A DNA stretch of 64,000 bases from Pleurotus djamor (GCA_029747585.1 JAPEVF010000037.1:62001-126000); one strand, 5' to 3'; positions 1-12,326 are shown, counted from the stretch's first letter. Notes: generated by a model from the sequence alone, not told the origin. Made by a program: numbers and translations.

Positions 1-409
1 AATCAATAAGTACTAGTATTATTATTTTCATTTTCTCGACTATACAGACGGCTAATTTCATTGAAAGTCTAGCGTAAACACTCAGGCATCCCCGGCCTGT
101 ATTACCCCATGTAACAACCATGCTCTAGTCTAGAGCCACGACTCGCCTTTTCGCCTCTGTTACGAACCTGAGCCCACAGACCCTTCGTGGCTAAGTGTGC
201 GCATTGATAACTGGGCTTGCGCCGACTCGTCTGTGTCTCTGCATGGCCTTCTTCTCCGAGAATCAACTCTCTGACGCCCCCTCTCGTGACCGCAAATCAA
301 GATTCGCTACCTTTTGGCCTCCAACTCATGCCTCCAAACCCAGAGGAATTTAAAGGAAGTATCTGAACGTAAGTCACATCCCCATAACCCACTCCTCCCT
401 CGTTCTGAC
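1..409. other. upstream non-coding region
   Basis: No exon is supportable here. Possible starts at 243 (ATG) and 328 (ATG) run into stops or cannot be joined in phase to the terpene synthase reading frame, so the stretch is treated as its promoter and 5' leader. Confidence 0.4.
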
Positions 410-1703
410 ATGGTTATCATTCGATATCAGGTCCCAGACCTCTTCTCCCTCCTTGGTGAGGATCCCACCAAGATTCATGAATCAATCAATCCAAATTATG
501 GGGCCCTCGACGCCTGGTTCAACGCTTGGATAACCAATCAAGAGATTTCCGCCATTACGAAGAAGGTATGCCCTTGTATCGGTTCTCATGCACGTCGTTT
601 TCTCACCCCCTCGTCTAAAAACCACAGCGTTGGCTTGCGGTCAAAATGCCCTCGTTGGCCTCGCTCACGAACCCCAGTATGACTCTAGAGCAGCTGTGCG
701 TCGTCTTGGAATACATGGTTATGTCTTTAGCCATGGAGGACCTCACGTACGATTCTACTCAGTCGCAGCGAACGAAGCTCACCATTTTGTCCCCCCAGAG
801 ACTCCGCCTCCAGTAAAGATGCCGACAAATGGGCCCGATTCTTCAGCCAGATGCTTCGAGAGCCTGGAACGGCTGATCAAGACCTGATAAAGAATGAACC
901 AATGGCCAAGATTGTGAATGAGTAAGTTGTTTCTCTTCAGCACGGTCTTCATCAATTCCGTCAATGTGCTTATTGACTGCTATTTTTGGCTAAATAGTTT
1001 AAGCAAACGCGTTATGAAGAGCTTGGGGCCTTTCTACGCTAAGCCGTTTATAATGAGCAATGATGCGCTCGTGCGTGGCATGTCAAGAGAATCGGCGGAT
1101 CGCGAAGTTCAACCCTCTGAAGCCACCACCTCGTCTGTCGGTTCATACATTGAAACGCGGCGAACCACCATCGGAGTAGAGCCAATTCTCGTCATGTTCC
1201 GTTGGGCGAGCAAGATCGATCTCCCTGACAATGTGCTCGACTCCCCCTTAGTGAAAGGACTTGCTAATGCAGCGATCGAAATGGTGTTCCTAGCCAACGT
1301 GAGCAATTCACCTTCCAGTTGAACCCAGCCACTGAGCTTCTGAGCTTATTTCTAGGATATCTATTCATACAAGAAAGAACTCATTGCGAATGCGGCTCAG
1401 CACAACGTCATATCAGTGATAATGTCTGACCCGTCGGTCCGTTCATCTGATCTGCAGGGAGCTTTCGACCATGCCGCGGGACTTTTCAAGGCCTCGCGTC
1501 ACAAGTTCGATGCCTTGCTGACGGAACTCCATGCCACCGATATGTGGTTCGCCCATCGGGAAGATTTACAGAAGTATGCCGATAACATGATGCATTGGGC
1601 AGTGGGCAACGTGAGTTGGAGCGTCATCACACCTCGCTATCGCGTCTTCGACACTCCGGAGTCCAAGTTGAGCGCGATAGTCGAATTTAAGATAAACTAT
1701 TAA
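410..1703 (+). CDS. sesquiterpene synthase (basidiomycete STS type)
   Basis: Predicted class I terpene cyclase turning farnesyl diphosphate into a sesquiterpene, probably cytosolic. Exons 410-565, 628-746, 799-921, 998-1298 and 1356-1703 close in phase to 348 aa, the usual family length. The Mg-binding NSE motif N233-D-I-Y-S237-Y-K-K-E241 is intact and is interrupted by intron 4 exactly after N233. The RRTTIGVEP segment that normally precedes it and the C-terminal R-Y pair (PRYRVF) are present. The aspartate-rich motif at 89-93 reads E-D-L-T-D, so the usual first Asp is Glu. The start is the first ATG in frame before the conserved V-P-D-L-F segment. A donor-like GTGAGT inside the last exon (after GGCAAC) was ignored because reading through keeps the conserved GNxxW region. 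No P450 or other tailoring gene is adjacent. Product is not predictable. Confidence 0.88.
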
Positions 1704-2021
1704 ATGTTAAATAGTCACGATAAATTTGTGCTAACTCAAATAGTATCTCGGTATAAGCATTGTAATCTAACTGCTACTATTGTAACATGTACATGCCAAT
1801 CATACATCGTACCTCGGTCACCTAACTGAGTTCCTTTGCCTCCGTGCAGGCCTGCTGCTGTTTGCCTCATGTTGTCTGCTTCCCGGGGCCTGATGCCTTG
1901 AGGTGGCAAGGGACCCAAACGGCCCACCGCAACAGGCAACAAAGCCGCCATCTATCTGATTTTATCCTCAAACATACTCGATGGGTATCCGATCTGAGGT
2001 ACACTGTCAAAGCGCAAAATT
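1704..2021. other. convergent intergenic spacer
   Basis: Spacer between the 3' ends of the terpene synthase (+) and the NCA2-type gene (-). Open frames here are antisense shadows of the last NCA2 exon. Nothing else seen. Confidence 0.5.
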
Positions 2022-4262
2022 TCACGCGCCCTGTTTATGCCAACCAAGGGAAGCCCCCCAGCACCTCCACATTCGATCCAAGACTCTCAACTTATCGGCT
2101 CGACTCAAGCTCGGATTCTCCAAGTCCGCAACATCTTCCAGAAATCCCTCCATTAATCCACCGGTACCATTGCCAAAGACATCCTCAGCTTCGTTGGTTT
2201 TCTCTTCACCAGCTCGGTCTTGAGAATCTCGAACAGGGAACGGAGCGTCTTCGCTAGGTCGAAAGCCTGATTGAGCGGGAAGGCATTCATAGGCGAACTC
2301 CCGTAGTTGGTTGACCGAGAGAAGAAGTAAACCCTGAGTGAGTGGCGTCAATTGGTTATTCGGTGTTGATGTGGTGAGTAACTTTTCGATACGCCTAGGG
2401 AGTCGTCAGGGGAGCGGAATCATTGGGCCCTCGAGTGGAACACACCTCACGACGCGGAAGATTCCTTCTCTCCTTTGCCTGCCACCGAAGCGGCCTTCCC
2501 CTTTATTCCCAGTAATCCGCAATACACCACCAACAAACGTACGGCGCAGGTAGCCACCGAACACATAGACAATGGCGAGCGCAGGGGCCACACCGACGAA
2601 AGCAAATGTAAGTTCTTGAGATCTAATCAACTTGTCAATCCCCGTCAATGCTTGGTCGACATCGACCTGTAACGCAAGGCATAAATGAATTTGATGAAGG
2701 GTAGTCGATTAGGAAGGACTTTACCTTGGTTTTTTGAACTTGAATAAATACACTTCGTATCAAAGATCCAAACAAGGCCGACTTGACGGGGCGTTTGATG
2801 CCTTCTTCGTAGATCTCAGCAATGGGAGTGAGATCCCCCATACCAACTCGTTCTCGTAGTGTTTCAAGTTGAGATGTTGTATATCCAAGTTCCTCCTGTG
2901 CAAGAGCTATCGCCATCCTTTGAAGAGACTAAAACACGACTTTGAGCATAAGGCGTTGACAAATATCCGATGACAAACCTCCATGTCGGCCTTGACACCT
3001 TCGGCTCGGACTATAATGCCCCGTTCGTCGTCCCCACCCGACTTGACGGTCCTAAGTATGTCGTTGATCGGGTCTAGCACCCAACCTCTCAAAAAGCCTT
3101 GCATCGTATCGATCGCGTCTTGATAGAGTTCGTAAAGGTTGCTACGACGATTATACAACGTTCGGACCGCCAGCCAGGCCAGAGGTGGTAGCAAAACAAG
3201 TTTGGGCCATATCCTCGTCAGTCTCGAGGGGCGGAAAAGTGAGGCCGAGTGTAAAGCGTCCAAGTGTGATGCTTTATGAGTGGGGAAAGTGGATGTAACG
3301 AATTCGTTGAGCAGAAGTAAAGGAGGAGCATCCGATGGGGTTTTGCGGTCAGTTAGCGTATCATTCTCGAGATTCGCAAGAAACGAGGCCAATCTCTCTC
3401 TCATTTGTGGGCCTGAGGACAGTAATGCCGCCTCAAGGTCGTTTCGGCGCTGGGCAAGGGATCCAAGCGACTCAGCCCGTTGATTGCGAATTTTCCGCAA
3501 GCGAACGCGTTTGTAGTGGCATTCCTGTTCAGTCAACCGAAGTGGAATCGTGAAGATACGATATATGTCCGCGATGATGTGGTTCAACCGTGCCCACGCA
3601 GACGAGACGGCCTGCTGCAAGTCTGGTGAAGACGATCTGGCTTCTACGAGTGCACGCAAGGGGGACACNTCCAGAGAAGTTGAACGAAGCCTTTTGGTGG
3701 TTGAGATGTGGGAATAATGAGACCAAGGCTGGTGTAGGTTGGTTGAACCCTGGGTGTGGAGAGAGGAATAGCGACGACGCTGTGACATTCCGCGTCCTCA
3801 CGGCATGTCCGACATACTGAATGGTGTCTGCTATTCTTTTCGGTAAAGCTGTAATCAGAGCTTCGTCAGCATGAAAGGACAAAAGACTTGGAAGAAAACA
3901 CCGATGATGCACGCACTTTGAAGTAAGTACCAAGCGACGTTGGCCTTGGAACGCTCGACATTTGCCCACCACTCCGACTCGGATTCCGCCATACCAGCTT
4001 CTTCCATCAAAGTATCCAGAGTCTCTGCGTACACATTCATAACCAGCCTGGCTGTAATTGCATCCACTACCGCTTGTCGCTCAGTCTCCGTCTCTGATTC
4101 TGAACCAGGTGATTCCAGCAGAGGAATGACATCCTGGACGGACGGAAGGGATTTCGAGAGTAGTAGAGCATGCAGAGCCTGGTTTTCTGTCGAGAATGAT
4201 TGTGGTTGAGGAGGAAGCCGCACTTGAAGGCCCTTGATGTGATTTTGTCCGAAGCTGACCAT
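2022..4262 (-). CDS. NCA2: NCA2-family mitochondrial protein
   Basis: Homologue of yeast Nca2, a mitochondrial protein linked to expression of the mitochondrially encoded ATP synthase subunits Atp6/Atp8. Recognised from the C-terminal NCA2 domain: a WVLDPINDILRTV segment, then a KADMESLQRM block, IKRPVKSALFGSLIRSVFIQVQKTK, GIDKLIRSQELTFAFVG and the terminal LLLLSVNQLR block. Exons on the minus strand: 3917-4262, 2979-3848, 2725-2928, 2446-2666 and 2022-2394. Hydrophobic stretches occur in the middle (around WPKLVLLPPLAWLAV) and near the C-terminus, fitting a membrane protein. An N at 3669 leaves two readings. If the N is spurious, exon 2 runs unbroken and the protein is 670 aa. If the N is a real base, an extra 52-nt intron (3750-3801) is needed and the protein is 653 aa. 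I slightly prefer the first because other Ns in this window behave as insertions. Confidence 0.85.
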
Positions 4263-4390
4263 GGTTGAACGGAACGAGAATGACGTCACTTCAGCCACCA
4301 AGTTAAGTACGAAAAAGTACATAGAGTAGTATGGGCTTATGGTAGGCGAATATGTGGATAATATATGTATCTGCGGAACCAATAATGTGA

Positions 4391-4966
4391 CTACAAAGCG
4401 TCGTTCGACTGCTCAACCACCGCTTCAGTACCATCTGCGGTCGCAGGGTCTGCCAGGTTCTCAACCTCCACATCTTGCGTGACGATGGGCTCTGGCTCCT
4501 TCGGAGGCATCGGTGCAACGTCCGTTTCATACATTGTATCACCATTATCACCATAGCTTCTCACATATGTGGGCTCGTCTCCTTCTTCGCTAGTCTTCGT
4601 CGACCTCTCCATCAACATTGCGAGAGGGGGAGATTTCTTCTTCATCGCCCTCGCCGCAAGGCGTCTCTTCTGCATCAACCCAGCCTTCCTATCCTCCTCC
4701 CACATCCGCAGCCTCAGTTCCGCAATCTTAGCTTCATGGACAAGCGCGATAGGGAGATGTCGATTATCGGTTTTCAGCAATGGACAATGTACCTGGGCGT
4801 GTCCCGGGACCGTGCCAAAACCACCCAACGCTCGGAAGAAGAGGAGTAGACAGATGTAGAAGAGAAATGTGCGAAGGCGGGTCCACGATAGATTGTTTTT
4901 GGAATAGACAGCTTCGTATAGTTGTCGGCGAAGGGTGAATCCAAGTCTGATGATAGAAGTGACCAT
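4391..4966 (-). CDS. small membrane-anchored hypothetical protein
   Basis: Uninterrupted frame of 191 aa that I do not recognise. An N-terminal basic segment (RLGFTLRRQLYEAVYSK) is followed by one hydrophobic segment at about residues 33-50 (TFLFYICLLLFFRALGGFG), then a charged Arg/Lys/Glu-rich region (AELRLRMWEEDRKAGLMQKRRLAARAM is the core) and an acidic, proline-rich tail. This layout suggests a single-pass protein with a soluble, probably helical C-terminal part. An alternative reading removes about 60 nt between roughly 4745 and 4805 as an intron (GTACAT donor, AAG acceptor), which would fuse GHAQ directly to IAELRLR. It lies only 128 bp downstream of the NCA2-type gene's start, on the same strand. 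Confidence 0.6.
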   Translation of the reverse strand: MVTSIIRLGFTLRRQLYEAVYSKNNLSWTRLRTFLFYICLLLFFRALGGFGTVPGHAQVHCPLLKTDNRHLPIALVHEAKIAELRLRMWEEDRKAGLMQKRRLAARAMKKKSPPLAMLMERSTKTSEEGDEPTYVRSYGDNGDTMYETDVAPMPPKEPEPIVTQDVEVENLADPATADGTEAVVEQSNDAL

Positions 4967-5245
4967 GGCGGGTCGATGGTTCCTTGTCGCCCAACGGAAA
5001 AAGACGGGGTCGACTTTGCTCCTCGTTGGGCGGTTGGATTACAAAGGCGAGCGTGTCTCAGATGTGTAGCAAGCCTGAGGAAACGATGATGAAAAGGCGA
5101 TAGTAATAGCCTGGCCGTGGTAGCGCGTAATGGGCGAGACGAGCAGGCTGTCGTTGAGATAGTGTTTGGTTGGAGTGGGTCGTAGGGTGGTAGGAGAGGA
5201 ATGAGAAAAGGTAGCTGGCTCTATTTGTGCTCTAGGGGATCATCA

Positions 5246-6726
5246 TTACCAGTCAGGCGGTGGCGGCGGGAGAGTCACATGTTCAGCGGATAGATCGAGG
5301 GATCTTCGACTGAGCTCAGTCTCCACTTCCCTCGAGAAAAGAGCAACGGCATGAGCAAGAACCGAGTCGTCACAGAGGAGGCGACCCATGAATACATTGC
5401 CCGGGTAGGGTCCCAAATGGTGAGCGATATTGCCCTTGACGAGGTTGGGTACAGATTTAATATGGCACTGCTCATCTTCGGTATTGTCATTCCCTGGAAA
5501 ACCCTGAGTGAGCCACCAAAGTGAAGGGTCTGGTAATGGCGGAACCAACCAGGGCATCCAACAGTGGTTCCATTCCTCATGACGTGGATCTCACCCTTGA
5601 GATGCTGCAGACATGACGTTGTGTCAGGGGGGTGTAATTTGAAAATATCGCGTTACACACCATGTAGCCAAGGAATCGGCCGGGGACGATCGGGACTACA
5701 TCTCTACCATGATTAATGCGTTTGAACTGGGGTAACTTTGGGAGAGAGGTTAGATCAAATAGAACCATATAGGTGGCAAGTTCAAGTTTACCTTCGATTC
5801 GAAGAACTTGACGAACGCTTCATTACCAAACCGAGGAGCACCGAACGTAATCGTTTTGATCTCGATGTCACTTGGTAAGTTTAATTTGAAATAGAGCGAA
5901 TCCAGCGTGGCAAGCGCTCCACCAAGCGAGTGGCCAACCTGGCAGTAAAGCGGTTTGAGATGGAGAGGAGAGGAGCGAATGATTAATGCAACTTACTGTG
6001 ATGATTAGTTTCGTCTTTCTCTCGTCAAGGAGGCGTTTCACCTCGGCAAGGATCTCAACAGCAGTTTTTTCATGTACAACTTTGAAGCCATGATGGACTG
6101 TGACATCTTCTGGGACGCCAGGAAACAGTGTATCATCTAGACATGTCCGAACGAGTTTGAGATCTGTAAGAAGAGCCGATCTAAGGGTAATGTGTCTCGA
6201 TTGTCAGTCACTGATTCCACTCAGGATTGGAAGGAATGGCTTTGGACGAACATTTCGAAAGGATCGGTGCCTTGGTGAACAACGACAACAGCATCCCGTT
6301 TCGGCCAATAACCCACATAATCTGATTGATCGAGACGAATTGAATGACTGCTATTTCAAGGTATCGAAGAAACCAGTAACATACAGAATTGAATCGTTCC
6401 ACCGTTTCCACCGACCAGGGTTGGTATGAAGTCTGCATTCTGATCGCACGAACCTGATGGGTGGCATGAGAGCGGTAAAGATAGCAAAGAAGACAGGAAA
6501 CATACGACCACAACTCCAATCACGAATGAGATCTTGACCACAGTATGCAGCTTTCGCNAAAAAAGCTGAAAGGCGCGAAGCTGGATACTTGAGCGCTCTG
6601 AAGTGGGGTAACGGCGGTGATAGTGTTGGGAGGCTCTAAATTGAACGTGCGCGAGGTCGGCGCAGCGGTAACGAGGGCCAATACTGCGTAGAGCACGAAG
6701 GCAAGCACGGTGCGGGGGGTTGCCAT
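5246..6726 (-). CDS. secreted class 3 (Rhizomucor-type) lipase
   Basis: Alpha/beta hydrolase predicted to act on triglycerides or related esters outside the cell. Minus-strand exons 6506-6726, 6385-6453, 6252-6321, 5997-6180, 5792-5938, 5661-5726, 5550-5604 and 5246-5493 give 352 aa, about the family norm. An N-terminal signal peptide (hydrophobic to about residue 21, ending AAP) is followed by the typical SSFAPF entry, the HQGTDP oxyanion region, the nucleophile elbow G-H-S185-L-G, Asp239 in NHGRDVVP and His296 in AHHLGPY as the probable catalytic triad. Introns are 52-71 nt. An N at 6558 beside a T run must be dropped to keep frame into the AAYCGQDL segment; otherwise the protein stops after about 70 residues. 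I treat it as a sequence error, not a pseudogene. Confidence 0.88.
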
Positions 6727-8038
6727 CGTAAACAGAATGGTCGACCGCTGTTTGTTCCCCCCAAAGGCGAGATTTTATATGTCTCCATCCTTTGGGGTTC
6801 TTCGAAACGGAATGGGTACCCCGCATCACCCTCATGGTTCACTGGTCAAGTGTCTGTGGTAAAGTATGGGGAAGGTCAGGGTTGCATGGTCCCATTGTGT
6901 TTGAAGATGGACCTGTTCGCGTGGTGACCAAGGTGCTCTTCAGGGGCAAAAAAGCATGATGATCGTCTTCGACAACAGTCAAAATAAGGTCTTTCAGTCA
7001 CAGACAACTTTCTCCGGGGGAGAGGGCGTTGCGCGTGACGGATAATACGGAGGCTCTGATGGGGCTCACTTTGTTGATGTCAAGCTTGTAGATCCCGAAT
7101 ATAATGGTCGATCGAAGGAATCAGGGCATGCTACAACGTATCTGCGAAGCTCCAAGCGCAAGGGTAGCCCGATCTTGATGACACGATTACGCAAAGCAAA
7201 GCAGAAAGCCTGAAGGAATGGATGATAAGTGTATATCATTTAAACGGGTAGGTGAGGCATACTTTTATCACAGCAGTCAGTACTACTAGAATACTGAACA
7301 GACTTGGGTCATTTTGAGTAAAATGCCTCGAGTTCATCGAAGGGCTTCGCGAATATGTAGGGGTTCCGGGTGCAAGCAGCATGTGTGACTCGCGCAACGA
7401 ATCACTGTGCCCATCACGGCTAGGCATTACGCCAGGCTATGTTCTATTTTCTGTTAGTGAATGCAGAGACACGCTCCTGAGGTAGATAGAAGGTAAGCCC
7501 GAAACCTAAGGGAAGAAACAGAGGGCATATGCCTACCTGGAGAAGCGCACTGTCCTCCAACGCGTCCACGTCAATACTCGCGTCATCGAAGTCCATTGAA
7601 CGCATGCGCTACACCAAAAGTCGACTAAACAGATGGCCAGAAGACGATCTTTGCACGGAACTTCAAAAATCGATAGGGTATCGCATGGTCATTTCCGATA
7701 TACGGACGAGTCCGAGCGGGAAATGACGTCAAAAACAGACAAACAGACTGAGCCAGGAGCTTGCAGGAAGAACGGCAATGGCATGTACAAAGTCTTCAAT
7801 TTGCTCGGAGTCGCATCCGCGCCGTCTTTCTTCCCTTCCACCATCATCCCGGTCTCCCAGCCTAACCTCCCGAGTCCGTCTTTCCCGCCCACATACTCAT
7901 CTCCCATTCAAGCAATCCACGCTAGAATAGGCGTCGTTAGACCTGAGCATGAGTATGTGTCCTCTCCAAGTTGTCACAGCAGTTTCCATTGACTCTATGC
8001 GCTCGGAGCTTACTTCTGTGAGAAACCCGACAGATCTG
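6727..8038. other. intergenic region, no gene recognised
   Basis: About 1.3 kb upstream of the lipase. Several short frames exist on both strands (for example around 7529-7992) but none has family motifs, matching splice signals or plausible composition. It probably holds the lipase promoter. Confidence 0.4.
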
Positions 8039-8572
8039 TTATGGGCGCAGAGGAGGTATGAGGGAGGAACCGCGTGCGTTGCTGCTTTGTGCGTTTGTTG
8101 CCAGGGCTTGCGAGGTTTCCTGACAACTGCGGTAAGTACCTGCGCTGCTATCAGACTTAATCATGACTTGACATTCAGTTCCCTTGCCGCACGTCCTGCA
8201 CAGCACTTTGGGGTCATCCTTGATATCCTTGATCAAAGCCGACACGGACAGCTCGGACACCTTGTCTCCGTGAGACGAGTTGCCTCGGCCAATAAGCCAC
8301 AAAGCATGCCAGTCGCTGTCAGGGATTCCGGTTTTGTGCAAGATGGGTGCAAAGGAGTTGGTCGATTCATTGCGTCGAGCAACGGGCGGCGTTCAGATAA
8401 CCTCAAGCGCATGCCAGGGTGGGACCAGAGACAGGTTGTGTGGAGGCGACGATCGACCGATCAAACGGTCCATTTGCGGCGTGATGTCATGCAAGAGCTT
8501 GTATTTCAAACAAACAATATGAAATGGTCTCCATAGACGACTCAAGGCTCTGAAAGCGTCGCCGGCTGCCAT
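8039..8572 (-). pseudogene. possible degenerate gene, unknown family
   Basis: Starting at an ATG at about 8572, directly preceded by a TATATAAA stretch, a protein-like frame (MAAGDAFRALSRLWRPF, then LVPPWHALEVI) meets a TGA at about 8393. It continues in the same frame with TPPVARRNESTNSFAPIL, GIPDSDWHALWLIGRG and KVLCRTCGKG before ending near 8039. I found no intron that removes the stop in phase. Composition and continuity across the stop suggest a once longer coding sequence with a nonsense change (a CGA to TGA change would explain it). I do not recognise the family. It could equally be a chance frame or have an unusual intron. Confidence 0.3.
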
Positions 8573-8625
8573 TTTATATAAATTCTCTGCTCGTCGAGGT
8601 CGATTTCCATGCCCAACGCCTCTCC

Positions 8626-10746
8626 ATGTCATCTTCTCGTCATCTCCTGAACCAAGTTCAAGTCCAAGTCCACGCTCGCGGAGAACATCAACATCAGGAC
8701 CCTGCCACTGCACCCGCGACCGGCCTACTTCCTCAGCCATACCAGCCTCATATCCAAGGGGGATACTCGGCGGCCTACGTGGTATCCGAACATTACCAGC
8801 CTAGGCAAGCCCATCCCCATATCATAGCCCTCGACTCCGTGGAACCGCCGGTTCTTCCTTCCGATTACAGAACTAGCAACCTTTCGACGCTTGCTGATCT
8901 CACTAGCGAGCTTGGCCATGCAGCTGTTCCCACCTCTGGGTCAGTAGTGTCTCCAACAACCATACCAACAACAGCAACCACTTCTACGACAACAGCCCAT
9001 GCTACTTCAAAGTCGAAAAAGCGTCGTCCGAAGCCAAAGATTGACCTCGCTCCGGACCAGCCTCCGACTACGCAGGGTAAACCCAGAGAACGCGTCTTCG
9101 TTGCTTGTGTGCAGTGGTAAGCTGCTTATCTGTGCACTACCCCTGTCTTCATGTCTAATTAGTGCATATTCTAGTCGCCAACGGAAGACTCGTTGTGATG
9201 GCTCAAAACCTATCTGCCACAATTGTGGTCGTCGCGAGAATGGGGGTGTTGACTGCTCCTATGATTCTCAACCCAGACGAAGAGGTCCGGACAGGGAGCC
9301 AGGAGCCCGTCAGAGATATCTCCAAGATCCATCTCGTCCAAGCCCGCCTGCACGTCGTCGACGGGCGCGACCGTACAGTCCATCGCGATCCAAACCCCTG
9401 GAAAGCGAGGTCCCTGAGCATGAAGTTAGCCAGGGATTAACTCACCCTGGGCCTGTATCTACAACCCCCTTCGTGCAAACCCAAGTTGAGTACCCTCAGG
9501 ACACTTTACGACCCGGTCCACCTGCACTTGTACATGAAGTTATTCATGTACCAGCTCAGCCTCCGCCTGTTTCTGTGGCTCCCTCCGGGCTTGAGGCTCA
9601 GGTCGCGATCATTCCTCCCATGCCGCCGGTCCCGTCTGTCTCTGACGTCATCCGCTTTGGGTCCCCGACAGTTCAGGCGTACACCAGTCCATCGACCCAA
9701 CTTGTCTCTCCGTCTACGGTCTTTTACGTACCACCAACCCTTGAGACTACTCATCTCTTTAACGCTCCGTTACAAGTACGTGATCCTTTAATTCTGCTTG
9801 TCTCTCGCGCCATAACACGGTTTCCCAGGCTGTCGCCTCCACTTCTTCGAGCAATGCCTTGGAGCACCAATCATTCACCTACGGAACCACATATGAAGAC
9901 CGAGAAGAGGACTCTCCGCCACCAAATTTCTATAACATGACTTCCCAGCCTTCGATGCTCTTCAGCAAGCAGATTTGGTGGGACACGCTGCTTTCTCTCT
10001 ATCACAGTCCAAGCCCCACCCACCTCCAACTCATCCCTTCATCTGAGCGGGAAATTATCTCTGATCAAATCCTTGCGGATCTCAAGTTCCTCTTCCGGGC
10101 ATCCAATTACTGGTTCTCCTTCTTTCATCTTCCTACATTCTTCTCGAAAATCTGCCATCCGACGAGAAGGCAGCAGATCCAGCCTAGTCTCGTCCTCGGA
10201 CTGCTGTGCATCGCTACCGTGCGTGGTTTATCATGTTTTCTTACGGTCAAGATCTGCTTTGCTGAATGTCTTGCGTTATAGTTTTGGCGCTCTTCCGAAG
10301 CGGAGAATGGTGCGCGAGGTCGGCAAAGAGCGCTTTGGTTGAGGGAAGAAGCTCAGAAAGCTCTGGATGCAAGTTGGTTATCCGGTTGGATCGATGAATC
10401 TCTTGCTCAAGCGGCTTGGGTAAGCCCTCCTTGTCCTTCCCCTCGTTATATGAGGAATCATCCATTGACAACTCCTCTCAGCTCCTTGCCTTCTTCGAAA
10501 TATGTGCTCATCCTGAACACTCGACCGAACGGTCCAACTCCTCGATGATCTATCTGGACAGCTTGATTCGCAGTATGGCTCTAACCTATCTAGATGCTGA
10601 GGATCCCATCACGTCGCACTTTACACCTGGGGAGGTTCCCAGGGCATTCATTTCGGATCCATCTGGTGCAGAACCGGTACCTATTTACGATCCTTTCACC
10701 TCGGTGTCACCGACAGCTCAATATCCTTACCGACCTCAACGACCTC

Positions 10747-10778
<32 letters not shown>

Positions 10779-12149
10779 GCAGTATTCTACGCTCAACCTC
10801 CTCATCATCAAGCACCTGCACCTATCCCTGATATTCAATGCGACTGCAATAAACATATATTGAGTGCTTGTTGGGCCGAATCGATGGAACACGTTCCGCT
10901 CTGGGCGTATACTCCAGCTTGGGACAATAATTGGGACGAAGGCCAGATCATGAGGGAGTCTGGAAGGCGGCTCTGTTGGAGTGCCATGACACTTGCTGCT
11001 GGTCATATGTCGTATACCACTGCCAACAAGCTTCGTACGCTCGACTTGTTCATCACTGATCCTGCGAACGTGAGTCACCACTTTCCTGTCGACTACGTGC
11101 GATGGATCTGACGATCACTCTTTTATATTAGTATGCTATTTTGTTCAATGGGGAATCCATCCTTCGCTCTCCGTATATGCCTCCTTCCGCAACGAAGGAC
11201 ACGATATGGGCGCTCCATGACAGAATTTACCTCCTCTGGCACAGTTGCATGCGTATGCGTGGAGCCGAGAACGTCAGCAACTCCCAGAAGGCGCAGTTTG
11301 CGATTTCTGCATGGCTGGAAGCGGATTTCCTTGAACAAGCTTTGAGCAAGCATACGTGTAATTTGGAGAGGGCGTATATTTTCCAAGGGAGGGAATACCT
11401 GTTTAAGTGAGTTTTTAGTCAATTTATCGTGTCAAGTGTTACTTATCTTTCGAAGTATAAGAATGTGTGTATCGTATGAGTTTTCTCGGTATATCCCTTT
11501 GGTCACGAGGTGAGCATTGCAAGATTACTATGTGTTTGGTGTCCACTTCGAAATACCTAACTCTTTCCTTTTTGTAGCGGCGTTACCGCTTTGTTCAACC
11601 GCAACAAGGCAGAAGAATGGCGTACGTTTTCACTCGCCACAGGTCCTCTCCTGTTGACTCATTGTGTCTACCCTCTAGTAAAACACCAAGCCGCCGTGGC
11701 ACGTCGAGTAATGGTCGGGTTATCAACAGTGACTGGTCATTCATCGAATTTACTGCTACGCCGGCCGTTCTTCGTCTTCTGGTTCATGGGCCAGGTGGCT
11801 AGGTAACCCATCACTGCCCGTCGTGAGCCAAGATTCATTGATGCTGACATGATTACTACACAGGGCGTTGACGTTATGGGAAAGCGACAACACGCTGACC
11901 GCCGCGCTCATCAACTGTAAAGCACTTTTGGCTCCGATTGATTACCTGACCGCGTTGTGGCCTTGTCCAGGTAAGATAATTGCGCCAGAATAATAATTTT
12001 ATCCCACCTTCATACTAATTCCTCTTGTAGAACAAAGATCGCGCTACGTACGCCTCCGGGATCGTTTAACAAGCGCATGTATCAGTGCAGGAGAGGCTCC
12101 ACCTTCACCGTTGGACCTGAGTTTGGATTTCCCAAGGAAATGGCTTTGA
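8626..12149 (+). CDS. Zn(II)2Cys6 transcription factor with fungal_trans-like domain
   Basis: Nuclear DNA-binding regulator. Eleven exons (8626-9116, 9175-9775, 9829-10218, 10282-10419, 10482-11069, 11132-11406, 11456-11509, 11578-11621, 11679-11802, 11864-11970, 12031-12149) close in phase to 976 aa. The binuclear cluster spans C161-V-Q-C164, C171, C178, C181 and C191, with intron 1 splitting the codon for C164. A basic linker and a long Pro/Ser-rich region precede the middle homology region, which starts near residue 400 (QIWWDTLLSLY, IISDQILADLKFLFRAS, QPSLVLGLLCIA, GWIDESLAQAAW). A CAA repeat at about 10746-10781 encodes a poly-Gln tract. The target genes are unknown. It is divergent from the degenerate frame at 8.0-8.6 kb and convergent with the MFS transporter, so proximity may hint at a link but does not prove one. 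Confidence 0.88.
10746..10781 (+). repeat. CAA microsatellite encoding poly-Gln
   Basis: About a dozen consecutive CAA/CAG codons inside exon 5 of the Zn2Cys6 gene, giving a Gln run between a Pro-Arg-rich stretch and the remainder of the middle homology region. Length is likely variable between strains. Confidence 0.85.
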
Positions 12150-12326
12150 ACCGTTGTCTTCGTTTTGTGTTTTGTTCATTGATATCGTAGCTATCCCCTT
12201 GATGTTTCTTTTAGTTGGATGGACCAGAATATTTATGTATAACAAGCTTCGTCTAATGTACAATGTCCGCTGGCTATGCAGACGCACGACATCGCAACCA
12301 CCGCTTTGATTTCTAGCGTAATTCAT

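Noticed and set aside
1614..1625. Intron donor in the last exon of the terpene synthase
   Set aside because: A GTGAGT is present, but splicing there would remove the conserved GNxxW and RY region.
10707..11081. Minus-strand frame with a Leu run
   Set aside because: Shadow of the CAA repeat in the Zn2Cys6 gene.
410..12149. Terpene biosynthetic gene cluster
   Set aside because: The neighbours are mitochondrial, lipase and hypothetical genes; no P450, oxidase or transferase is nearby, and the Zn2Cys6 gene is about 7 kb away without other support.
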